A stretch of 64,000 nucleotides of DNA from Ophioderma brevispina (GCA_023653785.1 JAMKCH010035069.1:1-64000), one strand, 5' to 3'; counted from the first letter of the stretch, positions 1 through 11,771 are shown. Notes: generated by a model not told the origin, from the letters alone. Made by a program: numbers and translations.

Positions 1-395
1 AGTTGCCCACGGTGTCACTTCCGAAGTACATTAACCAATTTTATTTTGCATGTTAGATTACCAGAGTTGCAAAAGAATGTGTGCTAATAGCACTATTTAT
101 AATACTTAATAATGTTGTAGCAGAGTCTAGCTATAGTTGTTGAGGAATGTATAGTATTGTTCTAAAGTCTTTGATCATGATTAATGAGAAAGAGCAATAC
201 GCCCTGGGACAATTGGGATATGTCAAGCTTACATCGGAAGTGGCTTTGATTTCATTAGGGTTACTGGTGATTGTCATGCTTGTTTGCATTTGGGTCTTGT
301 AATTGTCTATGTGGACTGAGAATAATTGAAAAGTTTTTATAATAGATAGAGCTGTATTTTTGCAGGTAATTAGGAAGGGAACTCTCCATTTATCA

Positions 396-530
396 GGCGC
401 GGATCCAGGGAGGGGGGGGCGCGCCTCTCGGTAATTCTGCAAATTCTTGCAAAATCAGCCCATTTTGAGCTATTTTGGACCAGTTACAGCCCCCCGGTAA
501 TTTTGACATTTTTCAAATCCTGGATCTGCC
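396..530. repeat. Short MITE-like element with GGCnGATCCAGG termini
   Basis: The ends form an imperfect inverted repeat: GGCGCGGATCCAGG on the left and CCTGGATCTGCC on the right. Between them are a G-run next to the left end and a run of C near the right end. The size (about 135 bp) and the lack of coding capacity fit a non-autonomous DNA transposon. I see no convincing target duplication, so the family is not assigned. Confidence 0.4.
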
Positions 531-607
531 ATTGTTTATTGTGTTTATAATCACTTTAGATGACCATGATTTGTTATTATATCCATGCCATGATAGTCAA
601 AACGTAA

Positions 608-800
608 AGGCACTCTCAGTGATCATTTAAAAATTGTGAAATATTTAAATTTCTTATGAATGACTTAAAAGTGAAGGGTAAGTGCAAAATTAGTATATGA
701 TGTACTTTTTCATATCATAAATTGGTAAGAAGGGAGAAAACTCTGGTGCTATTCAAAATTAAAAATATCAAGCTCATGTCCTCTCCCAAGCTCAGAGATT
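608..800 (+). mobile_element. Truncated TTAA-type MITE, CACTATCAGTGATT family
   Basis: The left end AGGCACTCTCAGTGATCATTT and the next roughly 170 bp align with the left half of the complete element at 27,807-28,164, including a shared AAAGTGAAGG(G/A)TAAGT block. The right terminal repeat is missing, and the expected TTAA target is decayed to GTAA. I take it to be an old 3'-truncated copy. Confidence 0.5.
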
Positions 801-984
801 ACAACAATTATAACAATGCAACAAATAATACTTCTATAATTATAAGCATTAAAGAAAAAAAAATATCTAAATTTGCTTTTAAAATTTAATACTTGCTGTT
901 TCTTGACATCCTTCATTTATATTTGAAATAACAATGTACTGCTTATGCAAAATTAACAAGCAGTTGTGTAAGCCCTGGGTGTAA

Positions 985-1030
985 AATTGACAACAGTAGT
1001 GAGAATGTATTGGGACAGCACAGGTAGCTA
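985..1030 (+). repeat. Fragment of a dispersed repeat
   Basis: The 40-bp stretch beginning TTGACAACAGTAGTGAGAAT is nearly identical to the reverse complement of 10,258-10,300. The similarity is too close for chance and marks a dispersed repeat of unknown class. The later copy sits beside the inverted pair 9,020-9,175 / 10,095-10,262. Confidence 0.5.
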
Positions 1031-1199
1031 TGAGGAAATTAGTCTTATAAATTGTACACTGTTGGCCTGCTACTTGCCTCGTTACTCCAAAGTGTATTTA
1101 AGAAAAAAAACTCTGTGGTTCATTACTAAATACAAGAATATTTTGAGTTTGAGTTTATATTTTATTCTTATTATTGTTGTATTCAAAGCTGGATATGAT

Positions 1200-1560
1200 G
1201 TGTGAACATGGACTTACAAAATGCACCCCTAAACAAGTATTTCCACCAACTAAAAAACATACCCTAAACAAGTATTTTGTCTGTTTTTGCTACACTAAAG
1301 AAGTATTTTTGTCAATTTTTGCTACCCTAACAAGTAAGCAATGCATTGTGTCGTTAATATACCCTTTATTATCTTGTTTTTTTATATCTCTACTTAATAT
1401 GAGTATTGCATTCCCTAAACTTGTACATCACAATTTCAGGGTTAAGAAAAAACATACCCTTTTTTCCACATTTTGCTGTTTTTGACACCCTAATCAATGT
1501 ACGCGCGTACATCGCCTGTTGCAAAAAAGAGACCCTTTTTTTACGCATTTTCTTGTTCAT
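1200..1560 (+). repeat. Degenerate ACCCTAAACAAGTATTT repeats
   Basis: Variants of ACCCTAAACAAGTATTT and ACCCTTTTTT recur irregularly (about 1,227, 1,262, 1,292 and 1,325, then looser forms to about 1,540). No coding signal is seen. It reads as a diverged short tandem repeat and is not a telomere array. Confidence 0.4.
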
Positions 1561-1717
1561 GCATCATATCCACCTTTTAATACAAGTGCCCCCCCCCCAG
1601 TATGGCATTCCCAATTTGTCCAATGATTTTCTAAACAAAATATGGAAAAGTTTTGCAAATTATGCCAATATATGCAAATATGCATAGTAGGCAGTCCACG
1701 CATTTTAATGCATGCCG

Positions 1718-1874
1718 GTTCAAAATCTTGAAAATCGGCAAAAGCGTGGGGGCTGACATTTTTCCACTAAAAAGGGTGGACTTGTATAATAAAGTGTGAC
1801 AGTTCAAAATCTTGAAAATCAGCAACAGTGTGGGGGCTGACATTTTTCCACTAAAAAGGGTGGACTTGTATAAA
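1718..1874 (+). repeat. Tandem duplication, 84-bp unit, two copies
   Basis: The block beginning GTTCAAAATCTTGAAAATC and ending GGTGGACTTGTATAA occurs at 1,718 and again at 1,802 with only a few substitutions. Each copy contains GGGGGCTGACATTTTTCCAC and an AAAAAGGGTGGA box. There is no coding signal; it is a local tandem duplication. Confidence 0.8.
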
Positions 1875-2249
1875 GCGTGGAGATGAAATATAATAATATA
1901 ATGCGTGGCAGTAAAATTCCTGTAAACAATATTAAAACTTAATACTAATAAGAATACCTTCACCTTGCATGCTTAAATGCACCTATTGCTTCCCTGGCCA
2001 GTTCGCAATAATGCGATTTGCCGACAGGAGCTCATGAACTTGGCATGTTATATATCTCTTTGGGGCGGGAGCTCCAATCAGCATCAGTTTTAGTTCATAG
2101 TTTTATCGGTGATTGCCACTGATTGGTCAATAGTTTATTTCCTAAAAATAGCTCAGGTCTTCCCCTTGTTTTGTGAATGAAAATAGCTTTTGTAAATGAT
2201 CGCACGATCGGAAACTGCCGATGATTTTTACCAAGTCTCATGGTCCAAA

Positions 2250-2369
2250 ATGGCAGCGCCCAACGAAAACAATGGGAGTTGGATCACAATGTTTGACGAA
2301 GATTCAGATTCTGATGCAGAATTTGAGGGATTTGATGTAGATGAGATTAAGGAAGAAAGAAAAAGCTGA
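2250..2369 (+). pseudogene. Possible piggyBac-type transposase N-terminal remnant
   Basis: A 39-codon frame starts with ATG in the context CCAAAATGG and encodes an acidic peptide with the core FDEDSDSDAEFEGFDVDEI. Acidic N-termini of this D/E/S-rich, EFEGF type are common in piggyBac-derived transposases. After the stop, a one-base frame change gives a further acidic Ser/Glu/Asp stretch to about 2,420, which suggests a frameshifted remnant. No DDD catalytic domain follows. The link to piggyBac is an inference from composition, supported only by the abundance of TTAA-flanked MITEs here. It could equally be the first exon of an unrelated acidic protein. Confidence 0.2.
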
Positions 2370-2973
2370 GAGTGGGTCTGAAAATGACTTTGATATGGGA
2401 GCTCGATCATCATATACCAAATTTGTTGAATGTACGTGTGCCCAGTTATGCCAGTCTGAGACCGAGTCTTGACCGGCTAGGCTAGCCTACCTGATTTTGA
2501 CATGGATGTTGTATTACAACCCAACCATTTTGTTCATCGTTCATTTTGTGTACCTCTGTGTACTAATTTAGACTAACAAAAAAATAAATATAATATGATA
2601 TGATATAGGTAATTGTCACTTTTACTATACAGAGTACATGTGCAATTCTCTGAGTATGTGATGCAACTTGCAACGTCATGTACTGTTTACTGGTAATCAC
2701 AAATATTGCTTCCAATTGGTAAAAAGGGTGGGGCCCCGGGGGTCCAAAATTTTCAGTTTAAAGGGTGGTGCCTCAGTAAAAATGGTGGGGGTAAAATAAA
2801 AGGGGTGGGGGTCAAACCCCACTGCCCACTATGAGATGACCCCCATAGAGGTCTACATTAAGTTCAATGGAGAATTACCTCTTATTTCCAGGTCATGGGT
2901 TCAATTTTAAGGCATGAGCTGATATATTTATAACAGTGCTGCTATGCTTAGTTTTCTTCATTTAAGCAATTAA

Positions 2974-5900
2974 AGGGTGACTCAGAGATTTCTAAATATA
3001 TTTTTTGTATATTGATTAAAAATAGTCAACTTGAACTAACGATAGTCACCTAAAATGTCCAATTCCAAAGTTTGAGATGAATCGGATTTTTTTGTTTTTG
3101 ATACAGCAAACATTTATGTATAGTATAACAGGGCCAGGACACGCTACTTGAAGTGACCATGGTCAACCATGGTCAGACATTGCAGCCACTAAATGTGTCA
3201 TGTCAACCGCCTAGGCGAAATGTCAACCGTGCTAGCATGGTCAACCATGGTCAACCATGGTCAAGACATGGCTGACCATGGTTGACTATGGTCAGCGATG
3301 ATCAGCCATGGTGGCTTGACCATGGTCAACCGTGGTTACCATGGTCCCCATGGTATACCATGGTCGACCGTGCTTTAGCACGGCTGAACATGGTCAGCCG
3401 TGGTCATCACCTGACTTGACCATGGTTGACCATGGTAACTTCAAGTATACCATGGTTGACCATGCTTTAGCATTGCTGAGCATTGTCAGCCATGGTCATC
3501 ACCTTGTGGGCCATGGTTGACCATGGTCACTTCAAGTATGCCATGGTCAACCATGTTATCACCATCATTTGACCATGGTGACCATGGTCCTTTTCAAAGT
3601 AATTGTTGACTGACCATGGTCACGAACCCGGAACTCACGTCTGGATCATGGTTGAACAAGGTAGTCACATGGCTGACCATGGTCGCGCTACATTTAGGAA
3701 ACTATTTTCTGGCCATGGGGTCACCTTGCTGTATTGTCTTGCGCATGGGTTGACCATGGTCCACTACCAGTGGTCCTAGGGCCCAATAAATTGTGAGAAA
3801 AAATATTCAAAGTATTGATCAGCTTTTATGTTAATTTATAGAATTCCATGGAGAAATGAATAATAATTTACACTTGTCCACTATATTCAGCTCTGAATCA
3901 CGAACAGACGAAAAGTCATGATTGGAATGGTGGGTCACAATTAACAGTGTTATTGGGGAATTTGGTTTAAATTTGTATGGCAATACATGTTTTTTTGGTC
4001 CCAGCCAAGAGTCAATCTGACCTAAATTCTACGCCCACAAATCGGCTGTGAGATGTAACACCTAGATTGTGCCACACCATTCTTGTTGGTCAACCATGGT
4101 CAAGACACGCTGACCATGGTTGACTATGGTCACGATGCTCATGCCATGGTGTCTTCAGCTCACCATTGTCAACCGTGGTTACCATGGTTGACCATGCTTT
4201 AGCATAGCTAGCATTGTCAACCATGGTCATCACCTTGTGGTCATGGTTGACCATGGTCACTTTGTGCAATTGTTTTCAATCCTGATTCCAGGGATTCTCC
4301 GAGGTTTTCAGGATTAATTTTTCACACCACTGTTGAAGCTCGTGATGTAGGTCGCCATTTTTTATGAGTCTTTAGTTTTTACTTATTTTTTTCATACTGT
4401 TTTGAGCTTGTTACAATTGATATATTATTTTTGCCCTTTGTTATCAAGCAAGGTTTGCTCAATTGGTACGTCTTCAGTCTTGTAATATAGGACAAGTGGT
4501 CCCCGTTCAAATCCCATCCAATGTAGGTTGATTTTCTGTCACCATATATTAATGTACCTAAACATAAGAAGACTATACTTTGTATAAAATGTTAAAAAAA
4601 CCATAGGGATTATCTTTTTTTCTTTTTTTTAACCATGATTTTGGAAAAAATGGCCCACCACTGACATCCATGTTTGATCCTGGACAATTCGCAATGTTGA
4701 ACCATGGTTAACCAGGTTTTTGAAAAAATGGTATGCCCGGTCAAAACCATGGTCAAACAACCCAAGTGACCATGGTAACCATGGTTAAGCATGGTCATAT
4801 TAACCATTGTTGACCATGGTTAACCATGTTTCTGAAAAATGGCACCACTGCCAGCCATGTTTGATCAATGGACAATCTCCCTATGGTTGACTATGGTTAA
4901 CCATGTTTTTTGAAATGGTATGCCACTGGTCAACCATGGTAAAACAACCGAAGTGAACATGGTTAACCATGGTAACATGGTCATATTAACCATGGTTGAC
5001 CATGTTTTTTAAAAAGAAATTGCACCACTGCAACCATGGTCCAAACATGCAGAGTTGTGACCATGGTTGACCATGGGTCACTGTTGGCCATTGTTTTGAC
5101 CATGGGTTGACCGTGGCGTGCCATTTTTCAAAAATGGCTAACTCATTGGTTGACCTGTCAAACCCATGTTGACCATTGTTAACCAAATGGTTACACCAAC
5201 AGCTTTTTTTCGCCGAGTCAAGGCTAACAATTTACTCAGTTTCCTAATTTAGTGACCCCATGGTCACACAGGGTCTACTTGAAGTTGACCATGGTCACCA
5301 TGGTCAGCATGGGACTACCTTGTTCACCCTGATTCATCTTGAGTTTCCTGGGTTAGTGACCATGGGGTCAGTCCCCAATTGCACTGAAGTGACCAGGTCA
5401 ACCATGGTCAAATGAGGTGATAAACATGGTAGACCATGGTAACTGAATTGACCATGATCAACCATGTGCCCACAAGGTGATTACTCATGGCTGGCCAATT
5501 CTCATCCATGCTAAAGCATGGTCACTCAGGTATACTGAAGTTAACCATGGTCAACCATGGTCAAGTCAGGAGATGACCATGGCTGACAAATGCTTAGCCA
5601 TGCTAAAGCATGTTGACCATGGTATACCATGGGTACATGTACCGAAGGTTGACCATGGTGAAGCCACAATGGCTGATCATCGCTGACCATATTCAACCAT
5701 GGTCACGCCATGTTTTGACCATTTTTTGACCATGGTTGCCATGCTAGCACGTTGACATTCGCCTAGGCCTCTCTTGCTTGGGAACTATGGGCAAAATATA
5801 ATATATCAATTGTAAAAAAAAATTTTCCAACAGTATGAACACACTAAGTTAAAGACTAAAGACTCAAGAAAACGGTGACCTACATCACATAGCTTCGCAG

Positions 5901-7312
5901 TGGTAAAAATCCTGAAAACATCAGGGAATCCCTGTATCCCGGTGAAAACAATTGCACTGAAGTGGAACATGGTCAACCATGGTCAAATGGGTGATAACAC
6001 ATGGTTGACCATGGTGGAAGTGACCATGGTCCACCATGGCCCACAAGGTGACGACCATGGCTGACAATGCTCATCCATGCTAAGCATGGTCGACATGGTA
6101 TACCATGGGGACCATGGTCAACTACGGTTTACCATGTCAAGCACACCATTCTGATTCAATCGCTTGACCATTGAGTCAACATGGTCAGCCAGTCTTGACC
6201 TGGTTGACCATGGTTGACCAAAAGGAATTGTGTGGCACATATCTATGCATACAATCATCAGTGCAACATTGACAGGGAAGTAGAATGTACAGAATGACTT
6301 TGGCCGGGACCCCAAAACCATGTATGCCATAAATTTAAAACACGATTCCATTACGAGACGCTGTTATTGTGCCACCATTCAACCCATGACTTTCTTAGTT
6401 CTTCTTCAGAGCTGATAGAGTAGTGGACCGTGTTAGTTTATATCTTACTACTTCATGGATCTCTAATAACCAAAGGCTCTGCATGCTTTGATATTTTTCT
6501 CATATCTTGGGCCATACACTTGTAGTGACCATTGTCAACCATGGTCATACATGTCAATTTCCTAATGCAATGACCATGGTCAGACCACGCTACTTGAAGT
6601 GACCATGGTCAACCATGGTCAGACATACAGCCACTAATTGTCATGTCAACCATGGCTAGACATTAATCAGTTTCCTTTTAGTGACCATGGTCAGACATGG
6701 TCTACTTGAAGTGACCATGGTCAAACCTGGTCAGCCCTGGACACCTTGTTCAACAACCAATGATCAGACTTGAATTTCCTGTGTTTAGTGACGCATGGTC
6801 AGTCACAATTTGCCACTGAGTGACCATGGTCAACCATGGTCAAATGAGGTGATAAACATGGTTGGACCATTGTATACTGAAATGACCACATGTTGGCCAA
6901 CCATGGCCCACAAGGTGATGACCATGGCTGACCATGCTCAGGCCATGCTAAAGCATGGTTGACCATGGTATAGCCTTGGGACCATGGTGCCATGGTTGAC
7001 CGATGGTCAATCACCGTGGCTGATCATGCTTGACCATAGTCAACCATGGTCAGCCATGTTTTGACCATGTTGACCATGGTTGACTCATGCTATAGCATGG
7101 TTACATTTTGCCTAGGCGATGATGGATACTGTATAACAAATTTCCAGATCCGGAATTGTATACAAAGTTGTGATTTTCAATATGAAGGACTTCAATTTGA
7201 ACTTAGAAGTCACACAACCGTGATTATATCATGGACAAGCATTATGTATATGCAAGAACATGATTTGTTGAAAATTGAGGGCGCCATCCTCCGTAAATCT
7301 CTGAGTCGGCCC
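2974..7312 (-). mobile_element. TTAA-flanked MITE (ACTCAGAG family) split by a 4-kb insertion
   Basis: The left end AGGGTGACTCAGAGATTT follows TTAA at 2,970-2,973. The right end AAATCTCTGAGTCGGCCC precedes TTAA at 7,313-7,316. The outer parts (2,974-3,132 and about 7,121-7,312) together match the reverse complement of the uninterrupted 358-bp copy at 10,308-10,665, including the GATGAATCGGATTTTT block on the left and AAGTTGTGATTTTC on the right. The break falls near the GGTACC in the centre of the intact copy. TTAA target duplication is the hallmark of piggyBac-type cut-and-paste transposition. The element has no coding capacity of its own. Confidence 0.75.
3133..7120. repeat. Foldback-like palindrome of CCATGGTCAA satellite
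   Basis: Long tracts repeat a 10-bp unit, (A)CCATGGTCA, itself built round the palindrome CCATGG. Two non-satellite islands prove a giant inverted repeat. The island at 3,782-4,100 recurs inverted at about 6,215-6,522, and the island at 4,265-4,465 recurs inverted at about 5,771-5,955. All pairs share a centre near 5,115-5,150. The motif CGCCTAGGCGAAATGTC beside CTAGCATGG marks a terminus at 3,206, 5,765 (inverted) and 7,118 (inverted, decayed). Long inverted repeats made of short tandem repeats are the defining structure of foldback elements such as Drosophila FB and sea urchin TU. Many single-base indels break the period, probably from both decay and assembly error. Short ORFs here are translation of the satellite and not genes. 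Confidence 0.75.
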
Positions 7313-7630
7313 TTAAAGGGTGCACACAAAAAAAACACCCTCAAAACGAGAAAGATGCATAAATGCCCACCGTTTGCGATCTCTTGCTAAACATCAGCCA
7401 CTTGTGGATGTCCACGCCTACGTTCTTGTAAAAGGAATTTGGGCAAATAGTATACCTCTTTGTACTCTTGCTCCCATGCTACAAAATAGGAAGAAGAATT
7501 AGATGCTATACATAATGCATGTAATTTTTCCAAGAGATAATCAGGCAGTTTAGATACCTTCTGTGATGCATGTAAGTGTACGTGAAACTGGAATTCTTTT
7601 GTTGATTGGTCTATGACAAAGGAGTTCCAC

Positions 7631-7817
7631 TCAAGAAAAAAAGAATAAAGGTATGATTTTTTTGGGACCGGTAACTCCTTTACGACACATTGAAAACAGG
7701 TGATACATTATTTAATGGAGAACGAGGCCGGAGTCCGAGTTCTTCCACGCAAAAATGACCCCAATTCGTCGTAAAGAGAGTACCGGTTCCCCAAATCATA
7801 CCTTATTCTCATTCTTA
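7631..7817. repeat. Hairpin-forming inverted repeat / MITE
   Basis: The left arm (7,631-7,690: TCAAGA, then AATAAAGGTATGATTT, GGGACCGGTA, CTCCTTTACGAC) pairs with the right arm (about 7,768-7,817: GTCGTAAAG, TACCGGTTCCCC, AAATCATACCTTATTCT). The arms are about 50 bp and the loop about 80 bp. No target duplication is obvious. It is probably a foldback MITE of a family not otherwise seen in this window. Confidence 0.6.
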
Positions 7818-7829
7818 AACAGCTTTTTC

Positions 7830-9015
7830 ATTTAAGGTCATATTTAACCCAAATTTTGGGGCGATACTTTAACGGCTTAATACCAACAACAAGGACTTGC
7901 CATACCCTGACAACAAATCAACAACCCGCTGAATGCAACGATCATACTCAACGAGACGCAACGTGTCAGGCGCGCGCGAACATAGCAAAACTCGGTATGA
8001 CGCGAGTGCTTCACCTAAAATAACTTCAATCCGCTAGTTACTACCTGGGTCAATTAATCGAATTGAACCCGGCATCCAGCCAATGAAATTGCTTACATTT
8101 TCACGAGCTGTTTAAGAATTACAAGTTCATGCCTCATGCATGTCAATGTAAACCCTGCTATTATTTAACAATTTAAAACATGGTATTCTAAGGTAAACAA
8201 CCTATTTAGATGATGTAATTACACTCGCACTATCTGTCGGCAATTAACGTGAATTCAGTGGGCCATCAACTGCATGAAGTAGCTACTGCCTCTTTAAATA
8301 TGCATGCTGTTTTAATGATTCCTCGGTAGGAACTAAGCCATCAAAACAGATGTGGGACACGGTAGATTGCGAACCGCTCCGTAGTACGAAAGATCAATCA
8401 CTTGTCACTTTGGGGAAGAAAGATAAATACACAGCACGCATTGGGAGTGGAGAGTCGTCTTTTTTTATCAGTTAGCTTTTAATTGTGGTGTTTGTCTTGT
8501 TTGCTCACTTCAAAAAAACCGTAAACGGTGACAAACAAGCTTTGATGAATATGTGTGAAAAATATTTCCATTTTTTATTACTGATTTTAAGGAAGAAAAG
8601 AATGGATTCGTTTTTCCTCATTTTTTTTACCATATATATTTTTAGTCAAGGCTGCCTGAAAAGCTGACAAGAACAAACAAATGGTAAGTTGCTAATAATT
8701 GGGTGGAAAGTTTTTGAGGATGATTTTTTTTTGTTATCTTTAAAAGGCAATACACCCCTCTATTTTTTTTCTTTCTGCCCTTTGTACTTCTGTTGGCAAC
8801 CTTGAATATTAGACACAAAGTAGACACAGGGGGCTTATGTTGTGAAATAATTTGGGGATTCACATTATTTAAATAATAACTTAACTTATAATAGGCTAGC
8901 ATGTTTGGCCCATAAAATATCCTTGTGTTTCGTATCAACCATAAGTTCATTTTTCTTGAACATAGTGGGAGTAACAAGGCAAGCAGGGGGTCCAACAGTG
9001 TCAATTTATAAGATT
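7830..9015. other. No gene recognised
   Basis: AT-rich intergenic or intronic DNA. A short imperfect palindrome (GGGTCAATTAATC / GAATTGAACCC) lies near 8,047. The ORFs on either strand are low-complexity, Lys/Phe-rich and match nothing I recognise. Confidence 0.5.
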
Positions 9016-9019
9016 ATTT

Positions 9020-9175
9020 TCATCAGAGAGGGGGGTGTGATAATTCAAAAAAATTGAAACCCCCAGCTCAATATGGAGACATCCTAATTAAACTAGAAAA
9101 ACAAATTTTACTGAAATCAGCGATTCTAACCCCCCGTACATACCCTCTGAAAGTTTTGAATAAGGTTTTCAATTC
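9020..9175 (+). repeat. Dispersed repeat, inverted partner at 10,095-10,262
   Basis: The order of blocks GGGGGGTGTGATAATTC, CCCCCAGCTCAATATGGAGA, AACCCCCCGTACATACCC also occurs on the minus strand of 10,095-10,262. The two copies are about 1 kb apart in opposite orientation and could pair as a hairpin. Class unknown. Confidence 0.6.
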
Positions 9176-10094
9176 AGAAGCCTTGCAATGTGATGATACA
9201 TTGAATTGCCAAGTATCCTCAAGTATCACACATGCTATCACCAAGATTTTCAGGATTTTTATTCCTGATTTCAGAATTACTGGTTTTTTAAAACCCCAAA
9301 ATTCAAAAAACATTTTTATTCATTCCAGCCAATTTGTGACATGTTATATTATTTCACACCAATGGTACCTGTCGGTTAGCATTTGTGGAAATGTTTTTTT
9401 AAAAAATTTAGGCTAATCACCGAATTAACATCCATTTTCACAGGAATTTTGAAGGAGCGCATGTATGCAATCTGAGCAGTATTCAAGATAAGAAACTATG
9501 CATTCAAGTAATTTTAGCTTTGCTGTCTTAATGTATTTGTTTAAAAATAGCTATACAACTAACAATTGTAAGCAAACCTGATATCGGCTACCAGAATATG
9601 CAAGTCTAGCATGATCTAGGTAAACATAGTACTCTTTTAAACTAAGAATTAAAATCCCTGCATAGTGGCATCCTACATTGGCCGTGACCTTGTTTAACTG
9701 AATACAGGATCAGATTGATCAGATTACTACATTAAGCTTCTTAGAAATACACGAATGCCAATACACTAGGTGCACCCAATCATTTATAATCATAGACTCT
9801 GAATTGAGATGAATGGACAGACCTCACAGCGTCATTTCAACAAACTGCTTATTTCTAGTAAGACAGTAATAACAATTACGATTCATCCCAAAAGTTTAAC
9901 CCTGGTGATTTTTTGTCACTAATTTGTAGCTTTAAATCAGTCAATATTGGGGAACAAACAGATGCTGCAATTGTGACGCCTGAGTGTTTTCACACAGAGC
10001 TCACCATACTCACTGTGCTCAATGCACCTACTCATGAAAAGCACAAGGCTATTCAAAACAATACAGTCTTTCTTACAGGTGTTTTAACTATTTT

Positions 10095-10300
10095 GTAGGT
10101 GGGAAAATCTGTAGAGGGGGTATGTACAGGGGGGGTTAGATTGAAAATTTTATTTTTTTAAAGGTAGGTTTTGTTATGTCAGGGGTGTCTCCATATTTTG
10201 TGGGCTGGGGAAAATTCATACTTGCCCTTTTGTGAAAACACAACCCCCCTAACAGGAGCTATCGTGTGCTGTCCCAATACATTCTCACTACTGTTGTCAA
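10095..10300 (-). repeat. Dispersed repeat, inverted partner of 9,020-9,175
   Basis: The reverse complement carries CCACAAAATATGGAGACACC and AACCCCCCCTGTACATACCC in the same order as 9,020-9,175. It extends on the minus strand into the block shared with 985-1,030, so the parent repeat is at least 200 bp. It ends next to the TTAA of the MITE at 10,308. Confidence 0.6.
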
Positions 10301-10307
10301 ATGTTAA

Positions 10308-10665
10308 AGGGCTGACTCAGAGATTTTTCCCAAGGAGGGGGGCAGCCTCCATTTTCAACAATTGGTGTTTTTTTGCATATACTACATGTTGTCCATAAAT
10401 AATCACTGTGTGAATAACGAAGCTCAACGTGATCCTTCATAATAGAAAAATCACAACTTACAGATATTTTAAAATTTCGGATCCGTATTTTTGTGTTTAT
10501 ACAACGGTACCAGGCACTGTTTATACTATACACAAATGTGTGCTGCATGAAAACGAAAAATCCGATTCATCTCTACCTTTGGATTGAGCATTATAGGTTA
10601 GTATCGTTAGTTCTGAGTTGACTATTTGCTACACAATATATGTTTTGAAATCTCTGAGTCAGCCT
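10308..10665 (+). mobile_element. TTAA-type MITE, ACTCAGAG family, uninterrupted copy
   Basis: It starts with AGGGCTGACTCAGAGATTT after TTAA (10,304-10,307) and ends with the inverted terminal repeat AAATCTCTGAGTCAGCCT, with the target decayed to GTAA. About 358 bp, non-coding. This is the best local reference for the family; it shows what the copy at 2,974-7,312 looked like before its insertion. A further TTAAAGGCGGACACTAGGC starts at 10,672, perhaps another element, but I cannot find its right end. Confidence 0.75.
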
Positions 10666-10675
10666 TGTAACTTAA

Positions 10676-11767
10676 AGGCGGACACTAGGCACAATTTTCA
10701 GAAAGTATAAATTTCTTAAATTTGCTTGCAAATGATAGCGGCCATTGGAAGAATAGAGATATATTTTACACATAAAAGTAACATACCCAAAGCAGAGAGG
10801 GACATTATGAGGCTAAGCATCCGGTAATCTGTAGGCTACTTTTAAGTTGCCGTAACTTTACTCAACAAATGTGTCTATTACAATGAATGTCATAGACTCG
10901 TACTACTCACTGATATTAAACCACAAAGGGTCACATACCGGTCAAACATGGTGCATGCTGCAACTTAATTTAAATCAAATGCGCTTCTTGTTTACCCATA
11001 AGCTCGCTGATTTGGGGGGGTGCTTAAAACTAATTTCAGGTGAGGCTATGTATATAACCTTTATAAAAACCATGCAAAAATATCAATTTTGAAAAATCTA
11101 GAGGGCCCACTATTTTTCAAAGGGCCATGTCTCTTTAATAATAATAATAACTCCAACAGTGGAATAGGGGGAAAGTTTAATTTTTCATTAGATTATAATG
11201 GGTTCCTTTCTTATTTTATTAATTAATATTCAAAGCCTTTGTTATCCAAAATGAACCACATCAAAGGGATATTTTTTAGGTTAGGGGGAAATGAGATAAG
11301 AAAGAGCGTTCGAGTGGGAATAACAAAAGCCAATTTTTGCCCAACGTAGGGGAAAGCATAGTAATAATAGTAACACTGATAGCAAAGTTAGGGTGAAAGT
11401 TTAATATTCATTAGGTTATAAATAATGAGTTCTTTTAATTATTTAAATTAATATTCATTATTCATATCCTTTGTTATTCTTGTTGTTATCCTTATTTTTG
11501 GCATAAATTACTATACTATCCTTTGATGAATAAATCTAGTTTCTGATGTGCAATCCTGATGTGCCTTTAATCTATGTATGTAACAATTTGTTGAGAAAAA
11601 AAGTAAAATTTTGTAATTGGACGCATATGGAATGATGAATTATGTCTTGAATTCTTTTTTGTCAATGCAACATGTTGATGTTTGTATACCTTTAAAAGGA
11701 GGGGAGTTTACTTGCTCCTGGCCTGAAATCCAATATTAGATATGTGTTCATACTGAGACCTTTCTAT
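10676..11767. other. No gene recognised
   Basis: AT-rich DNA with A/T homopolymers and a short TAATAATAA tract near 11,137. Two related stretches near 11,165 and 11,395 (GGGGAAAGTTTAAT..CATTAG / GGTGAAAGTTTAATATTCATTAG) suggest an old tandem duplication of about 230 bp. Nothing coding is seen. Confidence 0.4.
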
Positions 11768-11771
11768 TTAA

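Noticed and set aside
1200..1560. ACCCTAAA-like words considered as an interstitial telomere array
   Set aside because: The unit is irregular and longer than a telomere repeat, with no consecutive TTAGGG/CCCTAA units.
3332..7014. Several 60-115-codon ORFs with repeated MVDHGQPWS-like peptides
   Set aside because: They are translation of the CCATGGTCAA satellite, occur on both strands, and break with every indel; not genes.
10672..11137. Another TTAA MITE from TTAAAGGCGGACACTAGGC to GGGCCATGTCTCTTTAA
   Set aside because: The supposed ends share too few bases as inverted repeats; only the TTAA pair supports it.
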